Below, one piece after another: positions 18,184 through 26,825 of a stretch of DNA of 64,000 bases. The notes below the pieces were generated by a model that made no database searches, was not told the origin of the DNA, and saw only the letters and a program-made list of their open reading frames with translations. Both the position numbers and the translations under genes were made by a program. The stretch is from Geodermatophilus poikilotrophus (GTDB lineage: Bacteria > Actinomycetota > Actinomycetes > Mycobacteriales > Geodermatophilaceae). Position 1 is the first letter of the stretch. Each line of letters opens with the position of its first letter. Where the stretch lies: NCBI RefSeq assembly GCF_900111455.1, contig NZ_FOIE01000007.1, positions 60,959-124,958 on the forward strand, in the 5' to 3' direction.

Positions 18184-19872
18184 ATGCCGATCACCTCATG
18201 CCACCGCCTGCGGCGCCGGATCGCGGCCGCCGCCTGTGCGGCGGCGACCTCCGCAGCGCTGCTCGCCGTGCCGCTCGGCGGCGTCGCGGCCGCCGCTCCG
18301 GCAGCGCCGGTCGTGCCGGGGGCGGTGCAGAGCGGTCAGGGCGAGCCCCCACCGGGTGGGGTGCCGGGCGTGCCGGTGCCGTCGGTCGCCTGGACCGACC
18401 TGGGCGACGGTTTCCAGCAGGCAGACATCGACGTCCCGTACGACTACGCCGACCCGCAGGGCCGCACGTTCAGCCTGCACGCGGTGCGCCTGCCCGCGGC
18501 CGACCCGGTGAACCGGATCGGCACCCTGTTCGTCAACTTCGGCGGCCCGGGCGGGCCGGCGGCGGCGACCGTGCGCGAGGTGGGCCGGCTCCTGTTCCCA
18601 CCGGAGGTGCTCGCGCGCTACGACCTGGTGGGCGTCGACCCGCGCGGGACCGGCGGGAGCGAGCCGGTGCAGTGCACGGGGAGCACCGCCGAGCAGGCCG
18701 CCCTGCCCTACGCCACGCTGGCCGACTTCCCCACCGACCGGGTCCAGGAGGAGCAGGCGATCGCGCAGGTGCGCGCGTTCGCGGAGGAGTGCCGGGCCCG
18801 CAACGGAGACCTGCTCGACCACGTCGGCACCCTGCAGTTCGCCCGCGACCTCGACGTCCTGCGCGCCGCGCTGGGCGACTCGCGGATCAACCTGTTCGGC
18901 CTGTCCTACGGCACCTTCCTGGGCCAGGTGGTCGCCAACACGTTCCCCACGCGCACTGGGGCCCTGGTCCTCGACAGCGTGGTGGACCCCGCCTGGGCCA
19001 GCGGTCCTCCCGACACCATCAGCTGGATCCGCGAGGGCGGTGCGGCGGGCAGCGCCGAGACCCTGGACCGGTTCCTCGAGCTGTGCGCGCAGGCGGGACC
19101 GCCCCGGTGCGTGTTCGCCGCGGACGGGGACCCCGAGCAGAAGTACGCCGAGCTCGCCGGCCGGCTGCGGACCGCTCCGCTGCTGGTCCCGGTGCCCGGC
19201 CAGCCGGCGCAGCCGCTGACCTACTCGACGTTGGTCACGGTGACCGTGAGCCTGCTCTACGACGGGGCCGCGTGGCCGCTCCTCGGCCAGCTGCTGCAGG
19301 CGGCGTACAGCGGTGACGGCGCCGCCGTGGCCGCCGTCGTGGAGGGCCTGCCGCAGCCCCCGACACCCGAGGGCTACGCCAACTACCCCGACGCGAACGC
19401 CGCCATCACCTGCGGCGACACCGACAACCCGCGCGACCCGTACCGCTACGGCGAGGTCGGGCGCGCACTGGGCGCCACGACCGCGCCCTACGTCGGCTCC
19501 CGATGGGCGTACCTCGGGCTCGTCTGCGCGTCGTGGACCGGTCGCTCGACCGAACGCCACACCGGCCCCTGGGACAGCTGGACCCGCAACCCGGTGCTCG
19601 TCATCGGCAACCGGTACGACCCTGCCACGCCCTACCGCAACGCGGTGGCAGTGCACAACCTGCTGCCGAACAGCACCCTGCTGACCGTCGACGGTGTCGG
19701 GCACGGCGCGCTCCCCGCGAGCAGCTGCGCGGCCTCGCTGGCCACGCAGTACCTGCTCACCGGGGCCACCCCGCCGGCGGGGACGGTGTGCACCCAGGAC
19801 CGCGCGGCGTTCGACCCGGTCCCGACGCCCGCCCTCAGCGGCGGCGTCCGGACGGGCGCGGCCACCGGGTAG
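18184..19872 (+). CDS. Secreted alpha/beta hydrolase, tripeptidyl-aminopeptidase-like
   Basis: A 562-aa exported hydrolase. The N-terminus (RLRRRIAAAACAAATSAALL then AVPLGGVAAAAPAA) is a typical signal peptide with cleavage near residue 40. The catalytic triad is visible: nucleophile Ser in LFGLSYGTFLG, Asp in IGNRYDPATPY and His in DGVGHGALP. The oxyanion region VNFGGPGGPAAATV and the C-terminal TAP-like domain place it with SlpD/SlpE and tripeptidyl aminopeptidases, which remove short peptides outside the cell. ATG at 18184, with a weak RBS (GGGGGA). It appears monocistronic. Confidence 0.88.
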   Translation: MPITSCHRLRRRIAAAACAAATSAALLAVPLGGVAAAAPAAPVVPGAVQSGQGEPPPGGVPGVPVPSVAWTDLGDGFQQADIDVPYDYADPQGRTFSLHAVRLPAADPVNRIGTLFVNFGGPGGPAAATVREVGRLLFPPEVLARYDLVGVDPRGTGGSEPVQCTGSTAEQAALPYATLADFPTDRVQEEQAIAQVRAFAEECRARNGDLLDHVGTLQFARDLDVLRAALGDSRINLFGLSYGTFLGQVVANTFPTRTGALVLDSVVDPAWASGPPDTISWIREGGAAGSAETLDRFLELCAQAGPPRCVFAADGDPEQKYAELAGRLRTAPLLVPVPGQPAQPLTYSTLVTVTVSLLYDGAAWPLLGQLLQAAYSGDGAAVAAVVEGLPQPPTPEGYANYPDANAAITCGDTDNPRDPYRYGEVGRALGATTAPYVGSRWAYLGLVCASWTGRSTERHTGPWDSWTRNPVLVIGNRYDPATPYRNAVAVHNLLPNSTLLTVDGVGHGALPASSCAASLATQYLLTGATPPAGTVCTQDRAAFDPVPTPALSGGVRTGAATG

Positions 19873-19893
19873 GCCGCCGGCCCGCGGCTCGGG

Positions 19894-20652
19894 TCACGAC
19901 CAGGGGACGCCGATCCGCCGTCCGGCCAGCTCGTGCACCTCGACCTCGACGTCGAACACCTTGCGCAGCAGCTCCGGCGTCATCAGCTCCGGCGTCGGGC
20001 CCTCGGCGACCAGCTGGCCCTCCCGCATCGCGACGATCCGGTCGGAGTAGCAGGAGGCGACGTTGACGTCGTGGACGACGAGGACGACGGTGCGGCCCAG
20101 CTCGTCGGCCATGCCGCGCAGCATCCGCATCATCTGGACGGCGTGCCGCATGTCGAGGTTGTTCAGCGGCTCGTCGAGCAGCACGTGGTCGGTGCCCTGG
20201 CACATCACCATCGCGACGTAGGCGCGCTGCCGCTGCCCGCCGGAGAGCTGGTCGAGGTGCCGGTCGGCCAGCGGGCCCAGCTCGAACCAGGCCAGCGCCT
20301 CGTCGACCAGGCGGTGGTCCTCCGCGGTCAGCCGGCCACCGGAGTGCGGGAAGCGACCGAAGGCCACCAGCTCGCGGACGGTCAGCCGCACCGACATCGC
20401 GTTCTCCTGGCGCAGCACCGCCAGCCGCCGGGCCAGCACCGGCCCCGGCGTCGTCGCGACGTCCATCCCGTCGACGCGCACCCGGCCGCCGTCGGCGGGC
20501 AGCAGCCGGGAGGCCACCGACAGCAGCGTGGACTTGCCCGCACCGTTGGCGCCGATCAGCGAGGTGATCCCGCCGGTCGGGATGGTCAGCGAGACGTCGT
20601 CCAGCACGCGGACGCCGCCGTAGGACTTGGAGACGGACTCGATCTCGATCAC
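19894..20652 (-). CDS. Iron-siderophore ABC transporter ATP-binding protein
   Basis: A 252-aa FepC/FecE-type ATPase. Walker A is GANGAGKST near residue 34, the signature is QLSGGQRQRAYVAM near 135, Walker B is HVLLDEPLNNLD near 158, and the H-loop is VVHDVN. It powers uptake of ferric siderophore through the two permeases upstream. GTG start at 20652; last gene of the operon, 13 bp after the permease stop. Confidence 0.92.
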   Translation of the reverse strand: MIEIESVSKSYGGVRVLDDVSLTIPTGGITSLIGANGAGKSTLLSVASRLLPADGGRVRVDGMDVATTPGPVLARRLAVLRQENAMSVRLTVRELVAFGRFPHSGGRLTAEDHRLVDEALAWFELGPLADRHLDQLSGGQRQRAYVAMVMCQGTDHVLLDEPLNNLDMRHAVQMMRMLRGMADELGRTVVLVVHDVNVASCYSDRIVAMREGQLVAEGPTPELMTPELLRKVFDVEVEVHELAGRRIGVPWS

Positions 20653-20665
20653 TGGCTCTGTCCCC

Positions 20666-21646
20666 TCACTGACGAGGCTCCCGGATCAGGAGGGCGATGA
20701 AGACGATCCCGCCCACGAAGTTGACCACGACGCCGAGGCTGGAGTTGAAGCCGAACAGCTGCTCGAGGACTAGCTGCCCGCCGGCCAGCGCGAGCACCGC
20801 CAGCAGCGCGGCCCCCGGCAGCACCCAGGCGTGCCGGTGGGTGCCCAGCAGCTGGCGGGCCAGGTTGGCCACCAGCAGGCCGAGGAAGGTGATCGGCCCG
20901 ACCAGCGCGGTGGCCACGGCGACGAGGACGGCGACGGCCAGCAGCGCCCGGTTGACCACCCGGCGGTGCTCGACACCCAGGCCCACGGCGGTGTCGCGGC
21001 CCAGGGCCACGACGTCCAGCCGGGGGAGGAGCCGCCAGACACCGAGGGTGACCAGCGCGACGAGGACGGCGGACAGGGCCAACATCTGCCGGTCGACGGA
21101 GGTGAAGCTGGCGAACAGCAGGTCCTGCAGGGTGAGGAACTCGTTGGGGTCGATCAGCCGGGACACCAGCAGGGTGAGGCTGGTGAACGTCGAGCCGAGC
21201 ACCACGCCGAGCAGCACCAGCACGTACACGTCGCGCTCGGTGCGGCCGAACAGCGACCGGTGGAGGACGGCGCCGAAGCCGATCAAGACGACGACCTCGA
21301 TGGCGAAGCGCAGCCGCGGGTCGGTCGTGGTGACGGTGGCTGCGCCGAGGAAGAACACCCCGACGGTCTGGATCAGCACGAACAGCCGGTCGAACCCCAT
21401 GATCTCCGGGGTCAGGATCCGGTTGCCGGTGACCGTCTGGAACAGCACGGTGGAGACCGCGACCGCCACGGCGACGACCGCCATGGCGGCCAGCCGGCGG
21501 CCGCGCTGCTGCAGCGCGTAGCCCCAGGAGCCGGTGACGTCGACGGTGAGGTAGGCGGCCACGACGGCCAGGGTGAGGACGCCGAGCACGAGCAGCGTGC
21601 GCCGGCGGCGGGTCGCCCGCTGCGACGCGGTGAGGACGGCGGTCAT
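20666..21646 (-). CDS. Iron-siderophore ABC transporter permease (FecCD family)
   Basis: A 326-aa FecCD permease with about nine or ten hydrophobic helices. Family features include TGNRILTPEIMGFDRLFVLI near residue 73 and GPITFLGLLVANLARQLLGT near 237, the cytoplasmic loop that contacts the ATPase. The ATG at 21646 shares one base with the TGA of the other permease (TGATG). It heterodimerises with that permease. Confidence 0.92.
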   Translation of the reverse strand: MTAVLTASQRATRRRRTLLVLGVLTLAVVAAYLTVDVTGSWGYALQQRGRRLAAMAVVAVAVAVSTVLFQTVTGNRILTPEIMGFDRLFVLIQTVGVFFLGAATVTTTDPRLRFAIEVVVLIGFGAVLHRSLFGRTERDVYVLVLLGVVLGSTFTSLTLLVSRLIDPNEFLTLQDLLFASFTSVDRQMLALSAVLVALVTLGVWRLLPRLDVVALGRDTAVGLGVEHRRVVNRALLAVAVLVAVATALVGPITFLGLLVANLARQLLGTHRHAWVLPGAALLAVLALAGGQLVLEQLFGFNSSLGVVVNFVGGIVFIALLIREPRQ

Positions 21647-22680
21647 CACACCGCCCGGTCCCGCGCGCGCAGCAGCAGCCAGATGAACAGCACGCCGCCG
21701 ACGACCCCGCCGATCATCCCGACCGGCACCTCGTACGGGTACCGGATGGTGCGGGCCAGGACGTCGCAGACCAGCACGAACGCCGCACCGGTCAGCGCGG
21801 TCACCGGCAGCACGCGACGCAGGTTGTCCCCCATCGCCAGGGTGACCAGGTTGGGGACGACGAGGCCCAGGAAGGGGATGGAGCCGACGCTGACCACGAC
21901 GATCGCGGTGACGACCGAGGAGATGGCCAGGCCCACCATGACGACCCGGGTGTAGGGGACGCCGAGGTTGATCGCGAAGCTCTCGCCCATGCCGGCGACG
22001 GAGAACCGGTCGGCCCACAGGTAGGCGACCACGGTGGCGGCCAGCACCAGCCAGAGCAGCTCGTAGCGGCCGGCCAGGACGCCGGAGAAGTCGCCGTTCA
22101 TCCACACGTCCACCGACTGGAGCAGGTCGAAGCGGTAGGCCAGGAAGGTCGTCACCGCGCTCACCACGCCGCCGAGGAGGATGCCGACCAGCGGGACCAC
22201 GACCACGTCGGTGAGCACCAGCCGCTGCAGCAGCCAGACGAACAAGGCGGTGCCGACCAGCGCGAACGCCACGCCGATCGTCATCTTGCCGAACACGGAC
22301 GTCCCGCCGAAGGACAGCGTCGCGACGACGATGCCCAGCCCCACCCACTCCGTCGTCCCGGCGGTCTGCGGGGAGACGAACCGGTTGCGGGTCAGGTGCA
22401 TCATCACCAGCCCGGCCACGGCCATCGCCGATCCGGCCAGCAGGATGGCGAGCAGCCGGGGCACCCGGCTGGTCCACAGGACCCGGGTCTGCGCCTCGTC
22501 GGGGTCGAGCAGGTCGGTCGGCGTCAGGTCGCTGACCCCGGTGAACAGGGACGCGACCGCGGCGAGTGCCAGGGCGCCCAGCGCGACGGCGACGTGCCAC
22601 CGCTGCACACCGCGGCGGCGCCGCACCTGCCCGGAGGGGGCGGGTGCGGCGCCGCCGCGTCGTCCGGTCGTGCTGCTCAT
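21646..22680 (-). CDS. Iron-siderophore ABC transporter permease (FecCD family)
   Basis: A 344-aa FecCD permease. After a basic cytoplasmic tail (residues 1-28), helix 1 begins at HVAVALGALALAAVASLF. The ATPase-coupling loop reads VGSIPFLGLVVPNLVTLAMG, and the C-terminal helix pair follows RYPYEVPVGMIGGVVGGVLF. The ATG at 22680 lies only 4 bp past the stop of the binding-protein gene, so the genes are co-transcribed. Confidence 0.92.
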   Translation of the reverse strand: MSSTTGRRGGAAPAPSGQVRRRRGVQRWHVAVALGALALAAVASLFTGVSDLTPTDLLDPDEAQTRVLWTSRVPRLLAILLAGSAMAVAGLVMMHLTRNRFVSPQTAGTTEWVGLGIVVATLSFGGTSVFGKMTIGVAFALVGTALFVWLLQRLVLTDVVVVPLVGILLGGVVSAVTTFLAYRFDLLQSVDVWMNGDFSGVLAGRYELLWLVLAATVVAYLWADRFSVAGMGESFAINLGVPYTRVVMVGLAISSVVTAIVVVSVGSIPFLGLVVPNLVTLAMGDNLRRVLPVTALTGAAFVLVCDVLARTIRYPYEVPVGMIGGVVGGVLFIWLLLRARDRAV

Positions 22681-22684
22681 CGAC

Positions 22685-23635
22685 TCACCGGACCGCTGCG
22701 CCGACTTCCTCGACCATCTGCTCGACCGACGGCAGGCCGTTCGGCGCGATGTACCAGACGGACGAGTTGAGGTAGTGGACGTCGCCGTTCTCCCACGCCG
22801 TCGTCCCGCGGACCAGCTCGTTGTCGAGCACCTGCTGCGCGGCCGTGCCGGACTCCCCGATGGCGGCGTCACGGTCGAGCACCAGCAGGATGTCGGGGTC
22901 CTCCTCGGCGATGTACTCGAAGGAGATGGCGTCGCCGTGGTCGGCCGCGGTCAGGCCCTCGTCGGTGGGGGTCAGCCCCAGCTCCTCGTAGACCAGGCCG
23001 AATCGGGTCTCCGGGCCGTAGGCGCTGACCTCGCCGGCGTTGGTCATCACGAAGAGCGCGTCCCCCGCGCCCTGCGCGGCCGCCTCCACCTCGGTGACCC
23101 GCTGGTCCAGCGCGACCAGCCGGTCGGCGACGGCGTCCTCCTCGCCGAAGACCTCGGCCAGGGTGGTCACCCGCTCCTCGAAGGAGGCCAGGAAGTCGCC
23201 GTTGTCGACGGTCAGGTCGATGGTCGGGGCGATCTCGGCCAGCTGCGGGTACACCGCCGCCGAGCGCCCGCCGACGATGATCAGGTCCGGCTCCAGGGCG
23301 TTGACGGCCTCGTAGTCCGGCTCGAACAGCGAGCCGACCTTGGCGTACTCGTCCCCGCCGTACTGCGCCAGCGACTCCGGGTAGGTCGCCTCCGGCACAC
23401 CGGCCACCTCGACGCCGAGGCTGTCCAGCGTCGACAGGACGCCGACGTCGAAGACGACGACCTGCTGCGGGTCGGCCGGGACAGCGGTCTCGCCCTGCGC
23501 GTGGGAGACCGTGACCTCGGCGGAGTCCGAGGAGGCCTCGGCGGTGGTGTCCTCGCTGCCACCGCAGGCGCTGACGGCGAGGGCGGTGGCCACGGTGAGG
23601 GAGAGGGCGGCCAGCGGCCGGGCCTGCGTGCGCAT
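22685..23635 (-). CDS. Siderophore-binding lipoprotein of the iron ABC importer
   Basis: A 316-aa FepB/FhuD-type substrate-binding protein. The N-terminus is a lipoprotein signal with lipobox (ALAVSACGG, Cys near residue 24), so it is membrane-anchored outside the cell. The periplasmic-binding-protein fold shows QQVVVFDVGVLSTLDSLGVE, the glutamate-ended loop EPDLIIVGG and the C-terminal WYIAPNGLPSVEQMVEEV. The ATG at 23635 has AGGAG 5 bp upstream. Iron-responsive boxes lie just ahead. The siderophore type is not deducible. Confidence 0.92.
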   Translation of the reverse strand: MRTQARPLAALSLTVATALAVSACGGSEDTTAEASSDSAEVTVSHAQGETAVPADPQQVVVFDVGVLSTLDSLGVEVAGVPEATYPESLAQYGGDEYAKVGSLFEPDYEAVNALEPDLIIVGGRSAAVYPQLAEIAPTIDLTVDNGDFLASFEERVTTLAEVFGEEDAVADRLVALDQRVTEVEAAAQGAGDALFVMTNAGEVSAYGPETRFGLVYEELGLTPTDEGLTAADHGDAISFEYIAEEDPDILLVLDRDAAIGESGTAAQQVLDNELVRGTTAWENGDVHYLNSSVWYIAPNGLPSVEQMVEEVGAAVR

Positions 23636-23651
23636 CGTGCTCCTGTCGTGC

Positions 23652-23688
23652 TGAGGTGAGGCTTGGCTAAGTGAGGCCTGCCTAACCT
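23652..23688 (-). promoter_or_regulatory. Tandem IdeR/DtxR-like iron boxes
   Basis: The minus strand reads AGGTTAGGCAGGCCTCAC followed at once by TTAGCCAAGCCTCACC. Each half fits the IdeR/DtxR consensus TTAGGTTAGSCTAACCTAA at about 12 of 19 positions, and the two are direct repeats about 15 bp apart. Placed 17-50 bp upstream of the iron-uptake operon, they should repress it when iron is plentiful. Confidence 0.7.
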
Positions 23689-23743
23689 GCCACACGTCCC
23701 GTTGCACGTGTCAACCAGGGGTCCCGAGGGGCAGGGAGGGCCC

Positions 23744-24736
23744 ATGGAGAACCGCACACTGGGACAGCTGACCGTCTCGGCCCAGGGCCTGGGCTGCATG
23801 GGGATGAGCGAGTTCTACGGCACCGGCGACCAGGCGGAGGCCGAGCGCACCATCCGGCGGGCGCTCGACCTCGGCGTCACCTTCCTCGACACCGCGGACA
23901 TGTACGGCCCGTTCACCAACGAGCGGCTGGTCGGCAGGGCCATCGCCGGCCGGCGGGACGAGGTCGTGCTGGCCACCAAGTTCGGCAACGAGCGCGGCGA
24001 GGACGGCTCCTTCCGCGGCATCAACGGCTCGCCGGACTACGTGCGGCGCGCCTGCGACGCCTCGCTGCAGCGACTCGGCGTCGACGACGTCGACCTCTAC
24101 TACCAGCACCGGGTCGACACCACCGTGCCGGTCGAGGACACCTGGGGCGCGCTGCGGGAGCTCGTCGAGGCCGGCAAGGTCCGGCACGCCGGCATCTCCG
24201 AGGCCGCGCCGGAGACCATCCGCCGGGCGCACGCGGTGCAGCCGGTGACCGCCGTCCAGACCGAGTACTCGCTGTGGTCCCGGGACCCCGAGGACGACGG
24301 CGTGCTGGCCACCTGTGCCGAGCTGGGCATCGGCTTCGTCGCCTACTCACCGATCGGCCGCGGGTTCCTCTCCGGCCGGATCCGCAGCGTCGACGACCTG
24401 CCGCCCGACGACTACCGGCGGAAGAGCCCGCGCTTCCAGGGCGAGAACCTCACGCGGAACCTCGAGCTGGTCGACCGGGTCCGCGAGATCTCCGACGAGA
24501 AGGGCGTGACCGCCACCCAGCTGGCGCTGGCCTGGGTCATGGCCCAGAGCGACCGCGCCGGCAACCCGGGCATCGTGCCGATCCCGGGCACCAAGCGGGT
24601 GGCCTACCTGGAGGAGAACGCCGCGGCCACCGACGTCCGGCTGACCGACGACGACCTGCGCCGGCTCGACGACGCGGCTCCGGCCGGCGCGACGACGGGC
24701 GACCGCTACGCGGACATGTCCACCGTGCACCGCTGA
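23744..24736 (+). CDS. Aldo/keto reductase
   Basis: A 330-aa NADPH-dependent reductase with the (beta/alpha)8 fold. The catalytic tetrad is visible: Asp/Tyr in [10 protein letters not shown] (residues about 48-56), Lys in LATKFGNE and His in LYYQHRVD. The C-terminal cofactor region reads [18 protein letters not shown]. It resembles the AKR13/YajO group; the substrate is unknown. The ATG at 23744 has GGGAGGG 3 bp upstream. It diverges from the iron operon, so it may share the iron-regulated region, though no box points toward it. Confidence 0.9.
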   Translation: MENRTLGQLTVSAQGLGCMGMSEFYGTGDQAEAERTIRRALDLGVTFLDTADMYGPFTNERLVGRAIAGRRDEVVLATKFGNERGEDGSFRGINGSPDYVRRACDASLQRLGVDDVDLYYQHRVDTTVPVEDTWGALRELVEAGKVRHAGISEAAPETIRRAHAVQPVTAVQTEYSLWSRDPEDDGVLATCAELGIGFVAYSPIGRGFLSGRIRSVDDLPPDDYRRKSPRFQGENLTRNLELVDRVREISDEKGVTATQLALAWVMAQSDRAGNPGIVPIPGTKRVAYLEENAAATDVRLTDDDLRRLDDAAPAGATTGDRYADMSTVHR

Positions 24737-24746
24737 CGGAGGACCC

Positions 24747-24767
24747 CCTCCTCCGCACCGGAGGAGG
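24747..24767 (+). terminator. Hairpin terminator after the aldo/keto reductase
   Basis: CCTCCTCCG pairs with CGGAGGAGG around a 3-base loop, 10 bp after the stop codon. The element R2 follows immediately. Confidence 0.7.
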
Positions 24768-24819
24768 ACCCCGTCCTCCCCACCCTTCGCAGGCTCAGGG
24801 CGGTACCCGGGACGAGGCC
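24766..24819. repeat. Intergenic hairpin-family element R2 (degenerate)
   Basis: GGACCCCGTCC at the left and GGGACGAGGCC at the right with a central CCACCC/GGGCGG pairing. Same family as R1, but less well paired. Confidence 0.5.
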
Positions 24820-24881
24820 GCGGCGAGCCTCTGAACCGGGCCGGTGGGGTCCTGGAGGGTGGCCGCCCCGTGCGCGGGAGG

Positions 24882-24926
24882 ATGGCGGCCGTGCCCGACA
24901 CCACCGCCCCGGGGTCCCCCCGGTGA
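24882..24926 (+). CDS. Possible leader mini-gene (14 codons) ahead of the membrane-protein pair
   Basis: The ATG at 24882, or better the in-frame GTG at 24891 with GGGAGG 8-10 bp upstream, starts a 14- or 11-codon reading frame (ending DTTAPGSPR). Its TGA overlaps the GTG of the next gene in a GTGA junction. The next gene has no Shine-Dalgarno of its own, so this mini-frame may exist to deliver ribosomes. Too short to confirm by eye. Confidence 0.35.
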   Translation: MAAVPDTTAPGSPR

Positions 24927-25288
24927 CGCCCGTGCTGGTGGTCGCGGTGACCGTCACCGCCGCGCTGCTCGCGCTGGCCGGGATCGCCTCGACCCTCGCC
25001 GGGCGGCGGATCGGCCTGCTGCACCTGGGGGGCGCGGCGCTGCTGGAGGTCCTGCTGCTGGTCCAGGCGGTGCTCGCCGTCGTCCTGCTGGTCCGCGGGG
25101 ACCGCCCGGCCGACACCCCCACGTTCCTCGGCTACCTCGCCGGCATCGTGCTGCTGCCGGTCGCGGGGGCGCTGTGGGCGCGGTCCGAGCCGACCCGGTG
25201 GGCGGGCACCGTGCTCGCGGTGGCCGCCGGGACCGTCGGGGTCATGGTCTGGCGGCTGCAGCAGCTGTGGGAGGCGACAGGTGGCTGA
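24923..25288 (+). CDS. Small integral membrane protein (121 aa)
   Basis: No family recognised. Four hydrophobic segments are clear: residues about 2-26, 34-57, 68-85 and 92-110. The stretch LAGRRIGLLHLGGAALLEVL forms the first loop. GTG at 24923 has no RBS but overlaps the stop of an upstream mini-frame. It overlaps the next membrane-protein gene by 8 bp, so the two are probably co-translated and may act as a complex. Confidence 0.65.
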   Translation: MTPVLVVAVTVTAALLALAGIASTLAGRRIGLLHLGGAALLEVLLLVQAVLAVVLLVRGDRPADTPTFLGYLAGIVLLPVAGALWARSEPTRWAGTVLAVAAGTVGVMVWRLQQLWEATGG

Positions 25289-25742
25289 GGCGACGGGGGA
25301 CCGGCCGGCGGAGGAGCGGCCCGCGGCCGCCGGCGGGCCCGGGCGGGTGCTCGTCGCCGTGTACGGCGTCTTCGCCCTGGCGGCCGGCGCGCGGGCCGCC
25401 GTCCAGCTGTCGACCCGCTTCACCGAGGCGCCGGTCGCCTACCTGCTCTCCGCGCTGGCCGCGGTGGTCTACGTGGTGGCGACCGTGGCCCTCGCCCTGG
25501 GCGGGCGTCGCACCGCGCTGGTCGCGATCACCGTCGAGCTCGTCGGCGTCCTCGTCGTCGGCACGCTGTCGCTGCTGGACCCGGCCGCGTTCCCGGACGA
25601 GACGGTGTGGTCGGCGTACGGCCGCGGCTACCTGTTCATCCCGCTGGTGCTGCCGGTGCTCGGGCTGCTCTTCCTGCGCCGGCTAGCCCGGCGCCAGGCC
25701 TCCTCGTGGCCGAGCGGAGGCGCGGACACGACGGCTGGGTGA
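25281..25742 (+). CDS. Small integral membrane protein (153 aa)
   Basis: No family recognised. After a 20-residue hydrophilic start (AEATGDRPAEERPAAAGG), four helices follow at about residues 22-40, 52-73, 80-97 and 117-136, ending in a basic tail (RRLARRQ). The GTG at 25281 lies inside the end of the preceding gene. Such paired small membrane proteins are common in actinobacteria, but I can give no function. Confidence 0.65.
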   Translation: MAEATGDRPAEERPAAAGGPGRVLVAVYGVFALAAGARAAVQLSTRFTEAPVAYLLSALAAVVYVVATVALALGGRRTALVAITVELVGVLVVGTLSLLDPAAFPDETVWSAYGRGYLFIPLVLPVLGLLFLRRLARRQASSWPSGGADTTAG

Positions 25743-25743
25743 T

Positions 25744-25788
25744 GTGCACCCGAGGCGCGTCACGGGCGGGGACGCGCCCGAGGTGCAC
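25744..25788 (+). terminator. Hairpin terminator after the membrane-protein pair
   Basis: GTGCACC pairs with GGTGCAC and GCGCGTC with GACGCGC, separated by a small internal mismatch and an 8-base loop, directly after the stop codon. Confidence 0.7.
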
Positions 25789-25831
25789 ACCACCGCGGAG
25801 CAGCGGACCGAGCGGCGGTGGCCTCGCTGCC

Positions 25832-25874
25832 GGGTCCCGCCCTGAGCCTGCGGAGGGTGGGGAGGACGGGGTCC
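25832..25874. repeat. Intergenic hairpin-family element R3
   Basis: GGGTCCCGCCC and GGACGGGGTCC flank a shared GCCTGCGGAGGGTGGG middle. It sits 2 bp beyond the stop of the glycine-rich gene, between convergent genes, and closely resembles R1. Confidence 0.65.
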
Positions 25875-25876
25875 GG

Positions 25877-26680
25877 TCAGAACTCCCCGCCGCCGAAGTC
25901 CCCACCGAAGTCGCCGCCGCCGAAGTCCCCACCGAAGTCGCCGCCCGGGTCGGCGCCCCCGGCGAGGTCCCCACCCGGGTCGCCGCCGTAGTCGCCGTCC
26001 CCACCCGCGCCGTCCTCGACGCCCTGGGCGTAGGCCTCCTCGTCACCCCCGCCGAACAGGCCGCCGTCGCCGAGGCCGGTGTCGAACAGCGCGTCGGCGA
26101 CCGCGGTGCCGACCACCAGGCCGCCCACGGTGCCGAGCAGGCTGGCGCCCAGGGTGCTGCCGAAGCCCGGCCCGCCGTAGCCGCGGCCGTACCCGCCGCC
26201 GTAGCCAGGGCCGTAGCCAGGGCCGTAGCCAGGGCCGTAGCCGCCGCCGTACCCCGGGCCGGAGCCGCCGCCCCCGAAGCCGCCGCCGAAGGCCCGCTCC
26301 AGCGTGCCGGGCTGGCGCACCTCTGCACGCGTGGCCGCGCGGGCGAGGGAGCGCGGGTCGTCCGACCGCGGCCGCTCCGAGGAGGGCACCGCGGCGGCGA
26401 GCTGGACCAGCACCTCCTGCCGCTGCTGCGGGGTGAGCTGGGCAAACGCCTCGGCGTGCGCCTCCTCGATCTGGTCCGGCGGCGCGGTGCGCAGCAGGTA
26501 GCGGTAGCGCTCGATCGCCTGCTGGTCGGTGGGTGCACCGCCCTGCGCGCCACCGTGCTGCGGAGGCGATGGCCGGTACCCGCCGTACTGCGGCGTGGCC
26601 TGGTACCCGTCGTACCCGTGCTGGTAGCCGTGGTCGGAGCCGGATCGGCGGCGGCCGAACAGCCGGTCGAGCAGTCCCAT
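25877..26680 (-). CDS. Glycine-rich repeat protein (267 aa)
   Basis: The N-terminus MGLLDRLFGRRRSG and a Tyr/Gly/Gln-rich stretch lead to a conserved-looking helical segment at about residues 55-100 (YRYLLRTAPPDQIEEAHAEA, then AQLTPQQRQEVLVQL). After it comes a YGPGYGPGYGPG repeat tract, a glycine-zipper-like membrane-compatible segment (LGASLLGTVGGLVVGTAVAD) and a long Asp/Gly/Phe repeat tail ending GGDFGGDFGGGEF. The ATG at 26680 has AAGGAGA upstream. The middle segment is found in actinobacterial proteins of unknown role; I assign none. The repeats make the DNA prone to slippage. Confidence 0.75.
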   Translation of the reverse strand: MGLLDRLFGRRRSGSDHGYQHGYDGYQATPQYGGYRPSPPQHGGAQGGAPTDQQAIERYRYLLRTAPPDQIEEAHAEAFAQLTPQQRQEVLVQLAAAVPSSERPRSDDPRSLARAATRAEVRQPGTLERAFGGGFGGGGSGPGYGGGYGPGYGPGYGPGYGGGYGRGYGGPGFGSTLGASLLGTVGGLVVGTAVADALFDTGLGDGGLFGGGDEEAYAQGVEDGAGGDGDYGGDPGGDLAGGADPGGDFGGDFGGGDFGGDFGGGEF

Positions 26681-26695
26681 GGCGATCGTCTCCTT

Positions 26696-26722
26696 CCGGA
26701 GGGGAACGACGTACCCCTCCGG
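26696..26722. promoter_or_regulatory. Inverted repeat in a divergent promoter region
   Basis: CCGGAGGGG and CCCCTCCGG form 9-bp arms around a 9-base spacer, 16 bp upstream of the glycine-rich gene's start. It could be an operator or a 5'-leader hairpin; its proximity to the RBS favours a role in that gene. Confidence 0.45.
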
Positions 26723-26825
26723 CTGGGTTCCCGCGGGGCCGCCGCCCACACCTCCCGCACCCCGACCGCAGGTCAGACGGGGCCCGTGGTGGCCGGGCGC
26801 GAGGCCGCGTGGTTACTGTCGTGCC

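Noticed and set aside
26150-26290. Repeats near 26.2 kb as a CRISPR or minisatellite array
   Set aside because: The units are in phase with codons for a Gly/Tyr repeat; there are no unique spacers of constant length.
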